A DNA stretch of 64,000 bases. Source: CALOBA01 sp942491465. GTDB taxonomy: Bacteria; Pseudomonadota; Gammaproteobacteria; Chromatiales; Chromatiaceae. Of this stretch, positions 52,086 to 60,273 are shown one piece after another. A program made the position numbers and the translations under genes. The DNA lies in assembly GCA_942491465.1 (NCBI GenBank), contig CALOBA010000045.1:305044-369043 (forward strand). The letters are read 5' to 3'. The notes beneath the pieces are model-generated. The model made no database searches. It was not told the DNA's origin and was given only the letters and a program-made list of their open reading frames with translations. Position 1 is the stretch's first letter. Each line of letters begins with the position of its first letter.

Positions 52086-54132
52086 CCACCTGTTGCGCGA
52101 AGCCGTCGTCTATGTTCGACAGTCGACGGCCCTTCAAGTCGTGCACAACCTTGAGAGCCAGCGTCGGCAGTACGACTTGGCCGAGCGGGCTCGCCAGTTG
52201 GGCTGGCCCGACGCCGAGGTGATCGATGACGACCTTGGCCGATCGGGCGCGGGCGGACGGCGGCCCGGCTTCGAGAAGCTTCTGGCCGCGATCTGCGAGG
52301 GCCGAGTCGGCGCCGTTTTGTCGTTGGAGGCCTCGCGGCTGGCCCGAAACGGGCGCGACTGGCACACGCTCCTTGAGTTTTGTGGCATCGTCGGGACGCT
52401 GATCGTCGACGAGGACGGCACCTACGACCCGGCCTCGCCCAACGACCGGCTCCTGCTTGGCATGAAGGGCACGATGAGCGAGATGGAGCTCTCTGTTTTT
52501 CGGCAACGCTCGATCGAAGCGATGAAGCAGAAGGCGCGCCGCGGCGCGCTCTTCCTCACCGTGGCGGTCGGCTATGTGAAGGCCGGCGGCGATCGCATTG
52601 AGAAAGATGCGGACCGACGCGTCCGAGAGGCTATTGCACTGGTGTTCCGCAAGTTCACCGAGCTTCAGACGATCCGCCAAGTGCTGGTGTGGTGCAGGCA
52701 GGAGAAAATCCTCTTGCCGGCCCTGGGCAACACTGCGGCCGCCGAGCGGATCATCTGGCGTTTGCCCGTCTACTCGACAGTTCGTCACATACTCACGAAC
52801 CCGGTCTATGCCGGCGCCTACGCCTTTGGCCGGCGGACCGCACGGGTGACGATCGAGAACGGGCGCAAACGGATCGTTCGGAGCATGCAGCGCGACTGGC
52901 ACAGCTGGGAGATTTTGATCCGCGACCACCACGAGGGCTACATTACCTGGGTCGAGTTTGAGAGGAATCAGCAGCTGATCGCCGACAACAGCAATGGCAA
53001 GCGGTTCATGAGCAAAGGCGCGGTTCGCTCCGGTGAAGCGCTGTTGCCCGGCCTGCTCCGCTGTGCCCGCTGCGGTAAGAAGCTTCACGTCCGCTATGGC
53101 CAGACCTTTCGTTATGAGTGCGTTGGCGCCTTCACTCAGCTCGCAGCGGCGCGATGCATCACCTTCGGCGGAATGCGCGTTGACCACGCGCTTGCCAAGG
53201 AAGTGCTGGAGAGGCTGCAGCCATTGGGCGTGGAGGCAGCGTTGGCGGCGATCGAGGTACGCAGCCAGCAGCGCTCTGAGAAGAAGGAGCAGCTCGATCT
53301 GGCCCTGCAGCAGGCGCGCTACGAGGCCGCCCGGGCGCAGCGCCAGTACGATGCCGCCGATCCGGACAATCGCCTGGTGGCCGGCGAGCTGGAGCGGCGA
53401 TGGAACGAGCGCTTGGCCGCGGTGCGCGATCTTGAATGCGAGATCGATCGGCTCGATGCCGACAAGGCGCCAGCGCTTAGCGAGGCTGAGCGCGACCGGC
53501 TGATGGCGCTCGGGCAGGACCTGGCTCGAGCCTGGGAAAGCCTCGGCGCCACGCCAGAAACGCGCAAGAAGATCATCCGCACGGTCATCGCCGAGATCAT
53601 CGTCGACATTGTCGGCGACAGCTTGGTGCTGGTCATCCACTGGCAGGGCGGCGACCACACCCGTCTGGCGGTGAAGCGAAACCGCCCCGGACAGACGCGA
53701 TGGACCACCGACGCGGAGGTGGTCGACCTGGTTCGCGCCCTGGCCCGGCAGATGCCTGATGAGACGATCGCCGCGCTGCTCAACCGATCAGGCAAGACCA
53801 CCGGTCACGGCAACAGCTGGACACGAGGCCGTGTCTGCTCCCTGCGCCGTCAGCATGACATCGCCGTTTACCGTGACGGCGAGCGCGGCGAGCGTGGGGA
53901 GGTGACGCTTGACGAGGCGGCCGCCACCCTTGCCCTTAGCCAGTCGACCATCCGCCGTCTCATTGCCGAGGGCGCACTTCCCGCAATGCAACATTGCAAA
54001 GGAGCGCCCTGGATCATTCGACAGGCCGATCTTGAGCGAGATGACCTGCGCCGCCAAGCCGACATGCGCCGAGCGCGGCGCCCGTCGCCCGATGAGCGCC
54101 AGAAAAATCTATTCTATATATCAATCACATGA
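52066..54132 (+). CDS. Large serine recombinase with C-terminal excisionase-like HTH
   Basis: Site-specific DNA recombinase of 688 residues. The resolvase-type catalytic domain has the nucleophile in VVYVRQSTALQVVHNLESQR, then LEASRLARNGRDWHTLLEFC and MSEMELSVFRQRSIEAMKQK. The recombinase domain and zinc ribbon follow (CARCGKKLHVRYGQTFRYEC, ITFGGM), then a coiled coil at about 380-480. Unusually, the end carries an HTH_17-like segment TLDEAAATLALSQSTIRRLI. Intact, with a small partner upstream. It could be the integrase of an element reaching into the following genes; I found no attachment site pair. Confidence 0.92.
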   Translation: MTKITPDHLLREAVVYVRQSTALQVVHNLESQRRQYDLAERARQLGWPDAEVIDDDLGRSGAGGRRPGFEKLLAAICEGRVGAVLSLEASRLARNGRDWHTLLEFCGIVGTLIVDEDGTYDPASPNDRLLLGMKGTMSEMELSVFRQRSIEAMKQKARRGALFLTVAVGYVKAGGDRIEKDADRRVREAIALVFRKFTELQTIRQVLVWCRQEKILLPALGNTAAAERIIWRLPVYSTVRHILTNPVYAGAYAFGRRTARVTIENGRKRIVRSMQRDWHSWEILIRDHHEGYITWVEFERNQQLIADNSNGKRFMSKGAVRSGEALLPGLLRCARCGKKLHVRYGQTFRYECVGAFTQLAAARCITFGGMRVDHALAKEVLERLQPLGVEAALAAIEVRSQQRSEKKEQLDLALQQARYEAARAQRQYDAADPDNRLVAGELERRWNERLAAVRDLECEIDRLDADKAPALSEAERDRLMALGQDLARAWESLGATPETRKKIIRTVIAEIIVDIVGDSLVLVIHWQGGDHTRLAVKRNRPGQTRWTTDAEVVDLVRALARQMPDETIAALLNRSGKTTGHGNSWTRGRVCSLRRQHDIAVYRDGERGERGEVTLDEAAATLALSQSTIRRLIAEGALPAMQHCKGAPWIIRQADLERDDLRRQADMRRARRPSPDERQKNLFYISIT

Positions 54133-54648
54133 CGGGATGAGCAGTATGAAGCACCTTCGTCGGAGCCGGCGAAGAGCGCATTCTTGCGATTGAGGGCGAG
54201 CGCATCAGTCACGTTCCGTCTTATCGCGCATGGGGGTCGCGCGTGCGTTTGATCGACAACCCCGCCGCTTTCATCGAACGCAACACCGTATCCGCAACGG
54301 CCGTGGCATCCTTGTGGCTGAGATAAGTAATCTGGAGCCTTATCGCGTTAGCGATCAGGTTCATAAGGCTTTCTCGGTCACGGATTATGGGTGGCTGCTG
54401 GCGTTGATCCCGCATGAGTTCAGGATAACTCAAGGAGAACGTAAAAGGAACATTAGAATCCATTGCGCGGCCGTTAGCGCTTGGATTTGGTCAGCTCGAC
54501 CCTCACCTACGGACCATCACTTAGCGTGGCGCGGACCGTCAGTGTTGACCCCATTAGCGGCTATCGCAGGCGATATTCTCAAGATCCGCCAAATCCAATT
54601 CTACGTACAAAGTGGTGATATCGGCTGCCGCTGTACCGGGTGATTGCT
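54133..54648. other. Spacer after the recombinase, one weak ORF
   Basis: About 515 bases. A minus-strand frame at 54221-54463 (80 codons) contains MNLIANAIRLQITYLSHKDA and reads somewhat protein-like, but has no recognised family or clear ribosome site. The rest is non-coding and includes the promoter area of the SDR gene. Confidence 0.4.
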
Positions 54649-55476
54649 ATGCGCAAACATTTTCGACGAGCGCTCGTGACTGGCGCCACAAGTGGGATTG
54701 GAGAGGCTTTTGCCAGGGAAATTTCGTCCACTTCCGATGTCCTCTTGACCGGACGCAACACGGAAAAACTGGCCGAGATCGCCGAAGAATTTTCGGCGTA
54801 CGGACGGACCGTCGAAACCATGTGTGCCGACCTGAGCGACGAGGCGGATGTCCGGCGTGTGGCCAAGTGGGCCGGTGAGCATGAGATTGATTTGCTGATC
54901 AACAACGCCGGGGTCGGCCACCTGGGAGCCTTTCTGGATCATAGCGTTGAAGACGAGCGCGCGACCATAGCGGTCAACGTCATGGCCGTGGTTCTGCTCA
55001 CCCGCTCGCTCCTGCCTGGAATGGTGGAGCGAGCCAAAGCGCGCGGTGACCGCGCCGGGGTGATCATCCTCTCGAGCTCCGCGGCATTTTCGGCCGTTCC
55101 GTATTTCGCGACCTACGCCGCGTCTAAGGCCTTCGACCTGTCATTCGCCGAGGCGCTGTCAGAAGAAATGCGCGGCCAGCCCGTGGACGTCCTGGCCCTG
55201 TGCCCCGGCGCCACGCGAACCGCTTTCGGCACCCGCGCGGGATTCTCGCGAGCCAGTGTCCCCGGAGCCGCCGAGCCGCGGGCCGTCGCCCGTGACGGGC
55301 TCCGCGCACTGGGTGGCCGTTCTCCCGTCAAGGTCTCCGGCTGTGTTGAACAGGCGGCGCTCGGCCCGCTGCTGCATCCACGCAATATTGTGACGGGCGT
55401 CGTGGGAAAAGCCATGCGCGTGATCACCCGACGGATGCTGCGTCCCGCTCCACGAGAAAGCGCATCGGCTGTGTGA
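54649..55476 (+). CDS. Short-chain dehydrogenase/reductase (SDR)
   Basis: A 275-residue classical-type SDR. Cofactor motif RALVTGATSGIGEAFAREIS, LLINNAGVGHLGAFLDHSVE (NNAG), catalytic Ser in VIILSSSAAFSAVPYFATYA and Tyr-x3-Lys in YAASKAFDLSFAEAL. It begins the block of light/stress-type genes; in Pseudomonas putida an SDR gene also neighbours a LOV photoreceptor in the LitR light regulon. A GTG at 54640 would add three residues. Confidence 0.9.
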   Translation: MRKHFRRALVTGATSGIGEAFAREISSTSDVLLTGRNTEKLAEIAEEFSAYGRTVETMCADLSDEADVRRVAKWAGEHEIDLLINNAGVGHLGAFLDHSVEDERATIAVNVMAVVLLTRSLLPGMVERAKARGDRAGVIILSSSAAFSAVPYFATYAASKAFDLSFAEALSEEMRGQPVDVLALCPGATRTAFGTRAGFSRASVPGAAEPRAVARDGLRALGGRSPVKVSGCVEQAALGPLLHPRNIVTGVVGKAMRVITRRMLRPAPRESASAV

Positions 55477-55537
55477 CATCACACCAACGGTCAAAGAAGC
55501 TCACTCTACACGGGTAAAAGTACTTTCGGGACGGACC

Positions 55538-56047
55538 ATGCATCAACCGAAACTGAAAAACCCGGTGGTCGGTCGCGCTGACATCGTCATAAAGAGCACT
55601 CCCGGCGCGATCTTCGACTTCATTGGCCTGAATTTTTTTTCCAACTATCCGCGCTGGTCGCCCGAAGTGGTGGATCTCGAACAGCTGAGCGACGGTGAGA
55701 TCGCTGTCGGGACCATGGGCCGCCAGGTGCGCACCGATCAAGGGCGCCGGTTGGAGTCGACCTTTCAGGTGACGAAATTCGACGCCGGCCAGTGTGTGGT
55801 ATTCGAGGGGGTGCCCGATCCATTCCGCTGCACCTTCGACCTCCAGGCCATGGACCCGGACGCCAAGACCCTTCTGACCTTCACCTTCGAGGGACTGGAA
55901 CTGCGACCCCATATGAGGCCGTTCGAGAAATTGATTCGCCGCGTGGTTCAGGACGGTGCCGTGCGGACCACCCGCAACATCAAACACCTGATCGAAGCGC
56001 AGCAACGACGGCGCGCACGCGCGCGCTCAACAAGAACAATCTCATAG
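55538..56047 (+). CDS. SRPBCC (START/Bet v1-like) family protein
   Basis: A 169-residue helix-grip protein: VVGRADIVIKSTPGAIFDFI, NYPRWSPEVVDLEQL, GTMGRQVRTDQGRRLESTFQ, FEGLELRPHMRPFEKLIRRV. These proteins hold hydrophobic ligands in a cavity. It lies 61 bases after the SDR and 11 before the LOV gene, so all three are probably one transcript. A basic tail (RRRARARSTR) ends the protein. Ligand unknown. Confidence 0.85.
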   Translation: MHQPKLKNPVVGRADIVIKSTPGAIFDFIGLNFFSNYPRWSPEVVDLEQLSDGEIAVGTMGRQVRTDQGRRLESTFQVTKFDAGQCVVFEGVPDPFRCTFDLQAMDPDAKTLLTFTFEGLELRPHMRPFEKLIRRVVQDGAVRTTRNIKHLIEAQQRRRARARSTRTIS

Positions 56048-56058
56048 GGAGTTGCCCA

Positions 56059-56523
56059 ATGGCCTTTGTCATAGAAAAGGATCCTGATCTGATACCGGAG
56101 GTCCTGTCGACCATATTGGACTCGACCAGCAATGGGATCACCCTGGCGGATCCAGATATGGAAGACATGGCGATCGTTTACGCCAATAAGTCATTCGAGA
56201 CGATGACCGGCTATGCGCAGGCCGAGATCATCGGGCGCAATTGCCGTTTTCTGCAAGGAGCGGATCACGATCAAGAGGCCCGCTTCATTTTGCGCAAGGC
56301 GATCGAAGAGCGTTTGCCGGTGGAAGTCGATATCCGCAATTACAAGAAAAGTGGAGAGATGTTCCACAATCATCTCGCCCTGACGCCGCTATTCGATGAT
56401 GAAAACCGGCTGCTTTATTATCTCGGAGTTCAGTATGACATTACCTTGCGGGTGGAAGCGGCCGAGGAAATTGCACGGTTGAAGCAGAGGCTGGCGGAGC
56501 TTGCGGCGACGAAAAGCGGTTAA
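56059..56523 (+). CDS. Short LOV photoreceptor protein (PAS/LOV domain without output domain)
   Basis: A 154-residue protein consisting of one LOV domain plus a C-terminal helix. The flavin-binding, photoactive motif is GRNCRFLQGADHDQEARFIL, with the Cys that forms the FMN adduct under blue light and the Arg/Gln neighbours. ITLADPDMEDMAIVYANKSF, VDIRNYKKSGEMFHNHLALT and YLGVQYDITLRVEAAEEIAR (GxQxD) complete the fold. The last ~25 residues (IARLKQRLAELAATKSG) form a likely dimer helix as in PpSB1-LOV and DsLOV. ATG 56059 follows GGGAG. It would sense blue light and signal by dimer change; partner unknown. Confidence 0.93.
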   Translation: MAFVIEKDPDLIPEVLSTILDSTSNGITLADPDMEDMAIVYANKSFETMTGYAQAEIIGRNCRFLQGADHDQEARFILRKAIEERLPVEVDIRNYKKSGEMFHNHLALTPLFDDENRLLYYLGVQYDITLRVEAAEEIARLKQRLAELAATKSG

Positions 56524-57198
56524 CCCGACCCGCGCTCCGGTATAGCGCTCGTGCCAAACCGCTTAGGCCAAAAAACACTCGCGTTTCCACGCACCTTTTA
56601 TAGCCCCAACCCACAGCCATCCTAACGGAATGGGGCGATGAGTCGGGGGGCCGCGCTCCTGAACGTTTGATTCCCAGCATTGACCGATTGATCCGCAACT
56701 GTCGGAGAAGCGCGCTTCCGCGCCCTCGATTGCCGCTTCTTACCGAGAGCGGTGCGCCAGCCCGACGGAGCGGTTTCGTGCGCAATCTGCGGGCCCCAAT
56801 CCACGGTTTCGCGTGCCATCCTCGATCAACGGACTCCGGCCTCACCGATCCCGCAAAGGCCGCGCCGACTGCTTTATATCCTGGCTACGACCCATGGCAT
56901 GATCTGGGTGGGCACCCACGCCGTAAACAGCGTGGTAGGAAAAAGGCAAACCATGAGGCCTACAAAGATTCATTTTCCACAACAGTCTGGGGTTGTAGCG
57001 ACTACTTTGCGAAATTTGCAACTGACGACGTCGACAGGGTGCTTGGTCCTTACAAAACGTTTGAACAGGCCGGTCAGGTTCGAAACTAAGCCGGCGGGGT
57101 TTGTCATCAGTCCGTTTTCGCCACCGGCTGCCAACCCTGGGCCGAGGCGCTAACAAAAGGTACGACAGATCAGAGCAAATTAACTTGAGGAAGTTACA
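56524..57198. other. Intergenic stretch of about 675 bases
   Basis: No secure gene. The part around 56960-57089 reads in one frame as KDSFSTTVWGCSDYFAKFAT and ends VRN-stop, which may be a decayed coding remnant; no start or family could be assigned. Otherwise non-coding, including the dps promoter. Confidence 0.45.
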
Positions 57199-57672
57199 AT
57201 GGCGCAGGTTATTGATATCGGAATTTCAGAAACAGACCGTAAGACGATCGCCGGGGGGCTGTCGCGGCTGTTGGCGGATACGTATACACTGTACGTAAAG
57301 ACGCACAATTTCCATTGGAACGTTACGGGTCCAATGTTCAACACGTTGCACCTAATGTTCGAGCAGCAGTACACTGAGCTTTCCACCGCCGTCGACGAAA
57401 TAGCTGAGCGTATCCGCGCGCTAGGCCTGCCGGCGCCCGGCTCCTTCGCGCAATTTGGCACGCTCGCCACTGTGGCCGAGGAACCCGGTGTTCCCTCCGC
57501 CCAGGCTATGATCGCCCAACTGGCGAAGGATCAGGAGATCGTAGCGCGGACCGCCCGAGAGGTGTTTCCCGCAGCAGATAAAGCCAACGACGAACCCACC
57601 GCCGACCTGTTGACTCAGCGCATGCAGGTTCATGAAAAAACCGCGTGGATGTTGCGCAGCATGTTGGATTGA
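57199..57672 (+). CDS. dps: Dps/ferritin-like DNA-protecting protein
   Basis: A 157-residue ferritin-fold protein forming 12-mer shells that oxidise Fe(II) with peroxide and protect DNA. The inter-subunit ferroxidase residues are in KTHNFHWNVTGPMFNTLHLM and FEQQYTELSTAVDEIAERIR (His, Asp, Glu). ATG 57199 has GAGGAAG upstream. Its place beside a LOV sensor, a photolyase-like protein and other oxidative-stress genes fits a photo-oxidative stress module. Confidence 0.94.
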   Translation: MAQVIDIGISETDRKTIAGGLSRLLADTYTLYVKTHNFHWNVTGPMFNTLHLMFEQQYTELSTAVDEIAERIRALGLPAPGSFAQFGTLATVAEEPGVPSAQAMIAQLAKDQEIVARTAREVFPAADKANDEPTADLLTQRMQVHEKTAWMLRSMLD

Positions 57673-57833
57673 GGCGGGATGACGCGGCCACGCCATCGGC
57701 TCCAGCCGGGCTCCTGGCACCGCCAATCACGTAAATGGAAACTGCTGCAAACCCTGACGCCTTGCGCCAGAGATAAGCGCTTCCCGAAAACATGTTTGGA
57801 ACGGGCGGTTCAGCCCGCTTTACGGAGGACTTG

Positions 57834-58562
57834 ATGACCGCACCCGTGCTTATTTTCGGAGCCACCGGCGGAGTGGGCGAAGCATTGTCCCGGCGGCTCG
57901 TCACCACTGGCACGCCTGTTTTTCTCGCCGCCCGCTCACAGCATCGGTTGGCCGCGCTCGGAACCGACATCGATGCCTCATGGACCCAGTGCGACGTTCT
58001 TGACCCGTCTTCCATCGAGCGTGCCGTGCACGAGGCGGCCACCGACGGCGGGCTCGCTGGATTAGCGTTTTGCGTCGGTTCCATCGTCGTCAAGCCTTTT
58101 AAGAGCGCGACCGAAGCGGATTTCCTCGACGCCTTCCGCTTGAACGTCGTGGGCGCCGCCATGGCCGTCAAGTCCGCTCAACACGCCCTCATGGCGGGCA
58201 ACGGGTCAGTGGTGTTGTTCTCGACGGTGGCCGTCGGTCAGGGTTTTCTCAATCATGCAGTCATTTCTGCGGCAAAAGGCGGCATCGAGGGCTTGACCCG
58301 GGCGTTGGCGGCCGACCTGGCCCCGAAGGTCCGGGTCAATGCAATCGCACCCAGTCTGACGAAAACGCCCCTCGCGCAGCAGTTCACGAAAAGCGAGACC
58401 ATGGCGAACGGGATCGCGCAGCTTCACGCCATACAAAGGCTCGGCGAGCCGGACGACATCGCCGCAGCCGCCGCATTCCTTCTCGGTGCCGAGAGCAGTT
58501 GGATGACCGGACAAGTCATCGCCGTCGATGGCGGCCGCAGCCGAGTGCGGACGAAAGGTTGA
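57834..58562 (+). CDS. SDR-family protein without the catalytic tyrosine
   Basis: A 242-residue Rossmann protein: VLIFGATGGVGEALSRRLVT, GLAFCVGSIVVKPFKSATEA, VVLFSTVAVGQGFLNHAVIS and the C-terminal SSWMTGQVIAVDGGRS. The position four before the active-site Lys is Ile (HAVISAAKGG) instead of Tyr, so the standard SDR mechanism is missing; close relatives I remember also show SAAKG-type variants. ATG 57834 follows ACGGAGGAC. Role unknown; likely stress-linked from context. Confidence 0.87.
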   Translation: MTAPVLIFGATGGVGEALSRRLVTTGTPVFLAARSQHRLAALGTDIDASWTQCDVLDPSSIERAVHEAATDGGLAGLAFCVGSIVVKPFKSATEADFLDAFRLNVVGAAMAVKSAQHALMAGNGSVVLFSTVAVGQGFLNHAVISAAKGGIEGLTRALAADLAPKVRVNAIAPSLTKTPLAQQFTKSETMANGIAQLHAIQRLGEPDDIAAAAAFLLGAESSWMTGQVIAVDGGRSRVRTKG

Positions 58563-58638
58563 GGATGGTACGAAGGGTCCCCTGATGCCTTTGTTTCTCT
58601 GGGATAAAATCGAAACCGCCATAAATCTAGAATCTTGT

Positions 58639-59337
58639 TTAGGGGAAAAGCCAAAATGCTTCCTCGGCAGCGTCACCCGGCCACGTGATCTTCGCGCGTC
58701 GATGGCCGCGAGCGCTCAGATACAACCATTCCAGTGCGACAATCTGGAAGCGAATGACGACGAAATTCGAAAACCCCTGTCCGCTGTCTTCGAGGGTCGG
58801 GGCTCTTTTCTCGAGTTCGGGCGGCAGCCCCGATGAAGGTTCTTCGGCAACCGATCCGGGGGGCTGGGCCAAATAGCAACGGCGACTGAACACGGGCAGT
58901 TTTCGCCAGGCATCAATTGTTGCGTCGTTCTGGTGGTGGATCTGGCAATGCCCCGTTACCCGGATCTGGATCTTCTTTCGGGGATCGTAGAAAACGGCGG
59001 CGGCACGATCGTTCCCGGTGATCTCCGCCACCTTGCCCGACCGGTAGTCGGAGTGGATGGTGATGGTTCGGAGGTTTGGATCGAACCCCCTCAGCACCAC
59101 GGTTCGGGCAGCCGGGAACCCGTCGAGACCATTGGTGACCAGAACCGGTGTGTAGAAAGCGGACCGACGGTCGCTCGCGCCCCGGCTGAGGAGAGCGAAA
59201 GCTTCTCGCTTCACCGCCTCCAAGCAGTTGTAATGATCCGGCTCGCCGGTATCCGCCGGCGGTCGGGCGATCTCTGTAGCTCGGTCAGACGCGGCGTTTT
59301 CGGGATGGCTGCCGTCACACGGACTCAACGGTTTCAT
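58639..59337 (-). CDS. Pyridoxamine 5'-phosphate oxidase-like FMN-binding protein
   Basis: A 232-residue split-barrel flavoprotein of the PNPOx/Alr4036 type. Landmarks: SAFYTPVLVTNGLDGFPAAR, TVVLRGFDPNLRTITIHSDY, RSGKVAEITGNDRAAAVFYD, QIRVTGHCQI and the C-terminal ALEWLYLSARGHRRAKITW. It may oxidise or reduce small molecules, or bind FMN/F420-like cofactor, rather than make PLP. It ends the minus-strand unit that includes two microproteins, the COQ7-like protein and the photolyase-like protein, and overlaps the 54-residue gene by 23 bases. Confidence 0.88.
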   Translation of the reverse strand: MKPLSPCDGSHPENAASDRATEIARPPADTGEPDHYNCLEAVKREAFALLSRGASDRRSAFYTPVLVTNGLDGFPAARTVVLRGFDPNLRTITIHSDYRSGKVAEITGNDRAAAVFYDPRKKIQIRVTGHCQIHHQNDATIDAWRKLPVFSRRCYLAQPPGSVAEEPSSGLPPELEKRAPTLEDSGQGFSNFVVIRFQIVALEWLYLSARGHRRAKITWPGDAAEEAFWLFP

Positions 59338-59479
59338 CCGCCTGCTCCAAAGGCGCAGCGCTCCTCCATTCCTCGTCTTGGCGCCGCTTCAGGGCACGAT
59401 ACGCGGTCACAGCAAGGGCGCCGACGGCGATCCCCGCAACGAGATGAGCGGCGAAGTTCAGCGTCTGACGTACAATCAT
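59315..59479 (-). CDS. 54-residue membrane microprotein
   Basis: Begins MIVRQTLNFAAHLVAGIAVG and has one helix of about 20 residues (AAHLVAGIAVGALAVTAY), then a charged tail KRRQDEEWRSAAPLEQADE. ATG 59479 is preceded by GGGGAGG. It overlaps its upstream neighbour as ATGA and its downstream one by 23 bases, which supports real translation. No known family. Confidence 0.65.
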   Translation of the reverse strand: MIVRQTLNFAAHLVAGIAVGALAVTAYRALKRRQDEEWRSAAPLEQADETVESV

Positions 59480-59592
59480 GACCGCCTCCCCATCTTTCCG
59501 CAACAATAGGTCCTGGCGGCAACGGCGAGACCGGCGCCGATGGCGACACCTTTGACGAAGGCGCTTGTTGCGACAAGGTATGAGAGGATCAT
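59476..59592 (-). CDS. 38-residue membrane microprotein
   Basis: MILSYLVATSAFVKGVAIGA, then GLAVAARTYCCGKMGRRS: a single hydrophobic helix and a Cys-Cys, basic tail. A very good ribosome site (AAGGAGAT) precedes ATG 59592, and the stop overlaps the next ATG (ATGA). Found between the COQ7-like gene and the 54-residue gene. No family known to me; the pair may form a small membrane complex. Confidence 0.65.
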   Translation of the reverse strand: MILSYLVATSAFVKGVAIGAGLAVAARTYCCGKMGRRS

Positions 59593-59623
59593 GGTGATAT
59601 CTCCTTTTTGTGTTTGATCGTTT

Positions 59624-60265
59624 TCAAATGCGTCGGGCCAACAAAACAGCGGCCGCGGAACCGCCACCGACCATGTTAATCCAAAAGCGGCCAAGGATGC
59701 CGAGTCTTCCTTTTACGCGGCTCGCCGCTTCGTTGCGGTGTTCGATTTCATCCCTTTGACAAGCCTGCAACAGAGCGAGAAGACTTTCGTTGCCACCCTC
59801 CTCCGCAAGCCTCTGGATCTGCTGCTCGTAATGCGCGTCCACGAACGTCTCGACGGCGGCAATGGTGCGGTGATAGGCATCTGCGCCCGCCCGGCAGGCG
59901 ATGTATCCGAGGAGCCAGCCACTTATTCTCCAGAGAAACAGGAGGCAGCTCGTTTCCGGGGGGTCCAGTAGCACCTGAAAAGCCCGAAGGTGGCGGCGCT
60001 CCGTCTCCAGATGAGACAGGATCTCTTGGTGCATCGCGGGGTCTCGATTGGCCCTCAACGCCCCTTTGTAGATCTCCACCGCACCGACTTCGCCGGCATG
60101 ATCCGACCGCAGCTCAGCCGCCAACCACTTAGGAAATGGTTTTGCCGCTCGCAATTGTCGGACGGCTTTTATGTCGAGTGCCAAAGACGAAGAATGATGA
60201 GGAAGCGGTCCGGCGTCCCTAACGGCTTCGTCCGATGAAGGCGCTGATGATTGTATGGCGTCCAT
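59624..60265 (-). CDS. COQ7-like di-iron protein (demethoxyubiquinone hydroxylase family)
   Basis: A 213-residue four-helix di-iron protein. Iron ligands are apparent: first Glu in DHAGEVGAVEIYKGAL, Glu-x2-His in HLETERRHLRAF, and Glu-x2-His in CQRDEIEHRNEAASRV, with further acidic residue near FVDAHYEQQ. Helix GWLLGYIACRAGADAY may contact membrane, as in COQ7. Family members hydroxylate demethoxyubiquinone, but a copy in a stress cluster next to a photolyase homologue could have a related monooxygenase role. ATG 60265; eight bases from the photolyase-like stop. Confidence 0.85.
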   Translation of the reverse strand: MDAIQSSAPSSDEAVRDAGPLPHHSSSLALDIKAVRQLRAAKPFPKWLAAELRSDHAGEVGAVEIYKGALRANRDPAMHQEILSHLETERRHLRAFQVLLDPPETSCLLFLWRISGWLLGYIACRAGADAYHRTIAAVETFVDAHYEQQIQRLAEEGGNESLLALLQACQRDEIEHRNEAASRVKGRLGILGRFWINMVGGGSAAAVLLARRI

Positions 60266-60273
60266 ATGATTGT

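Noticed and set aside
56667..57089. Protein-coding gene of about 140 codons between the LOV and dps genes
   Set aside because: Only the last ~40 codons look protein-like, there is no ribosome site, and two frames compete; noted as a possible remnant only.
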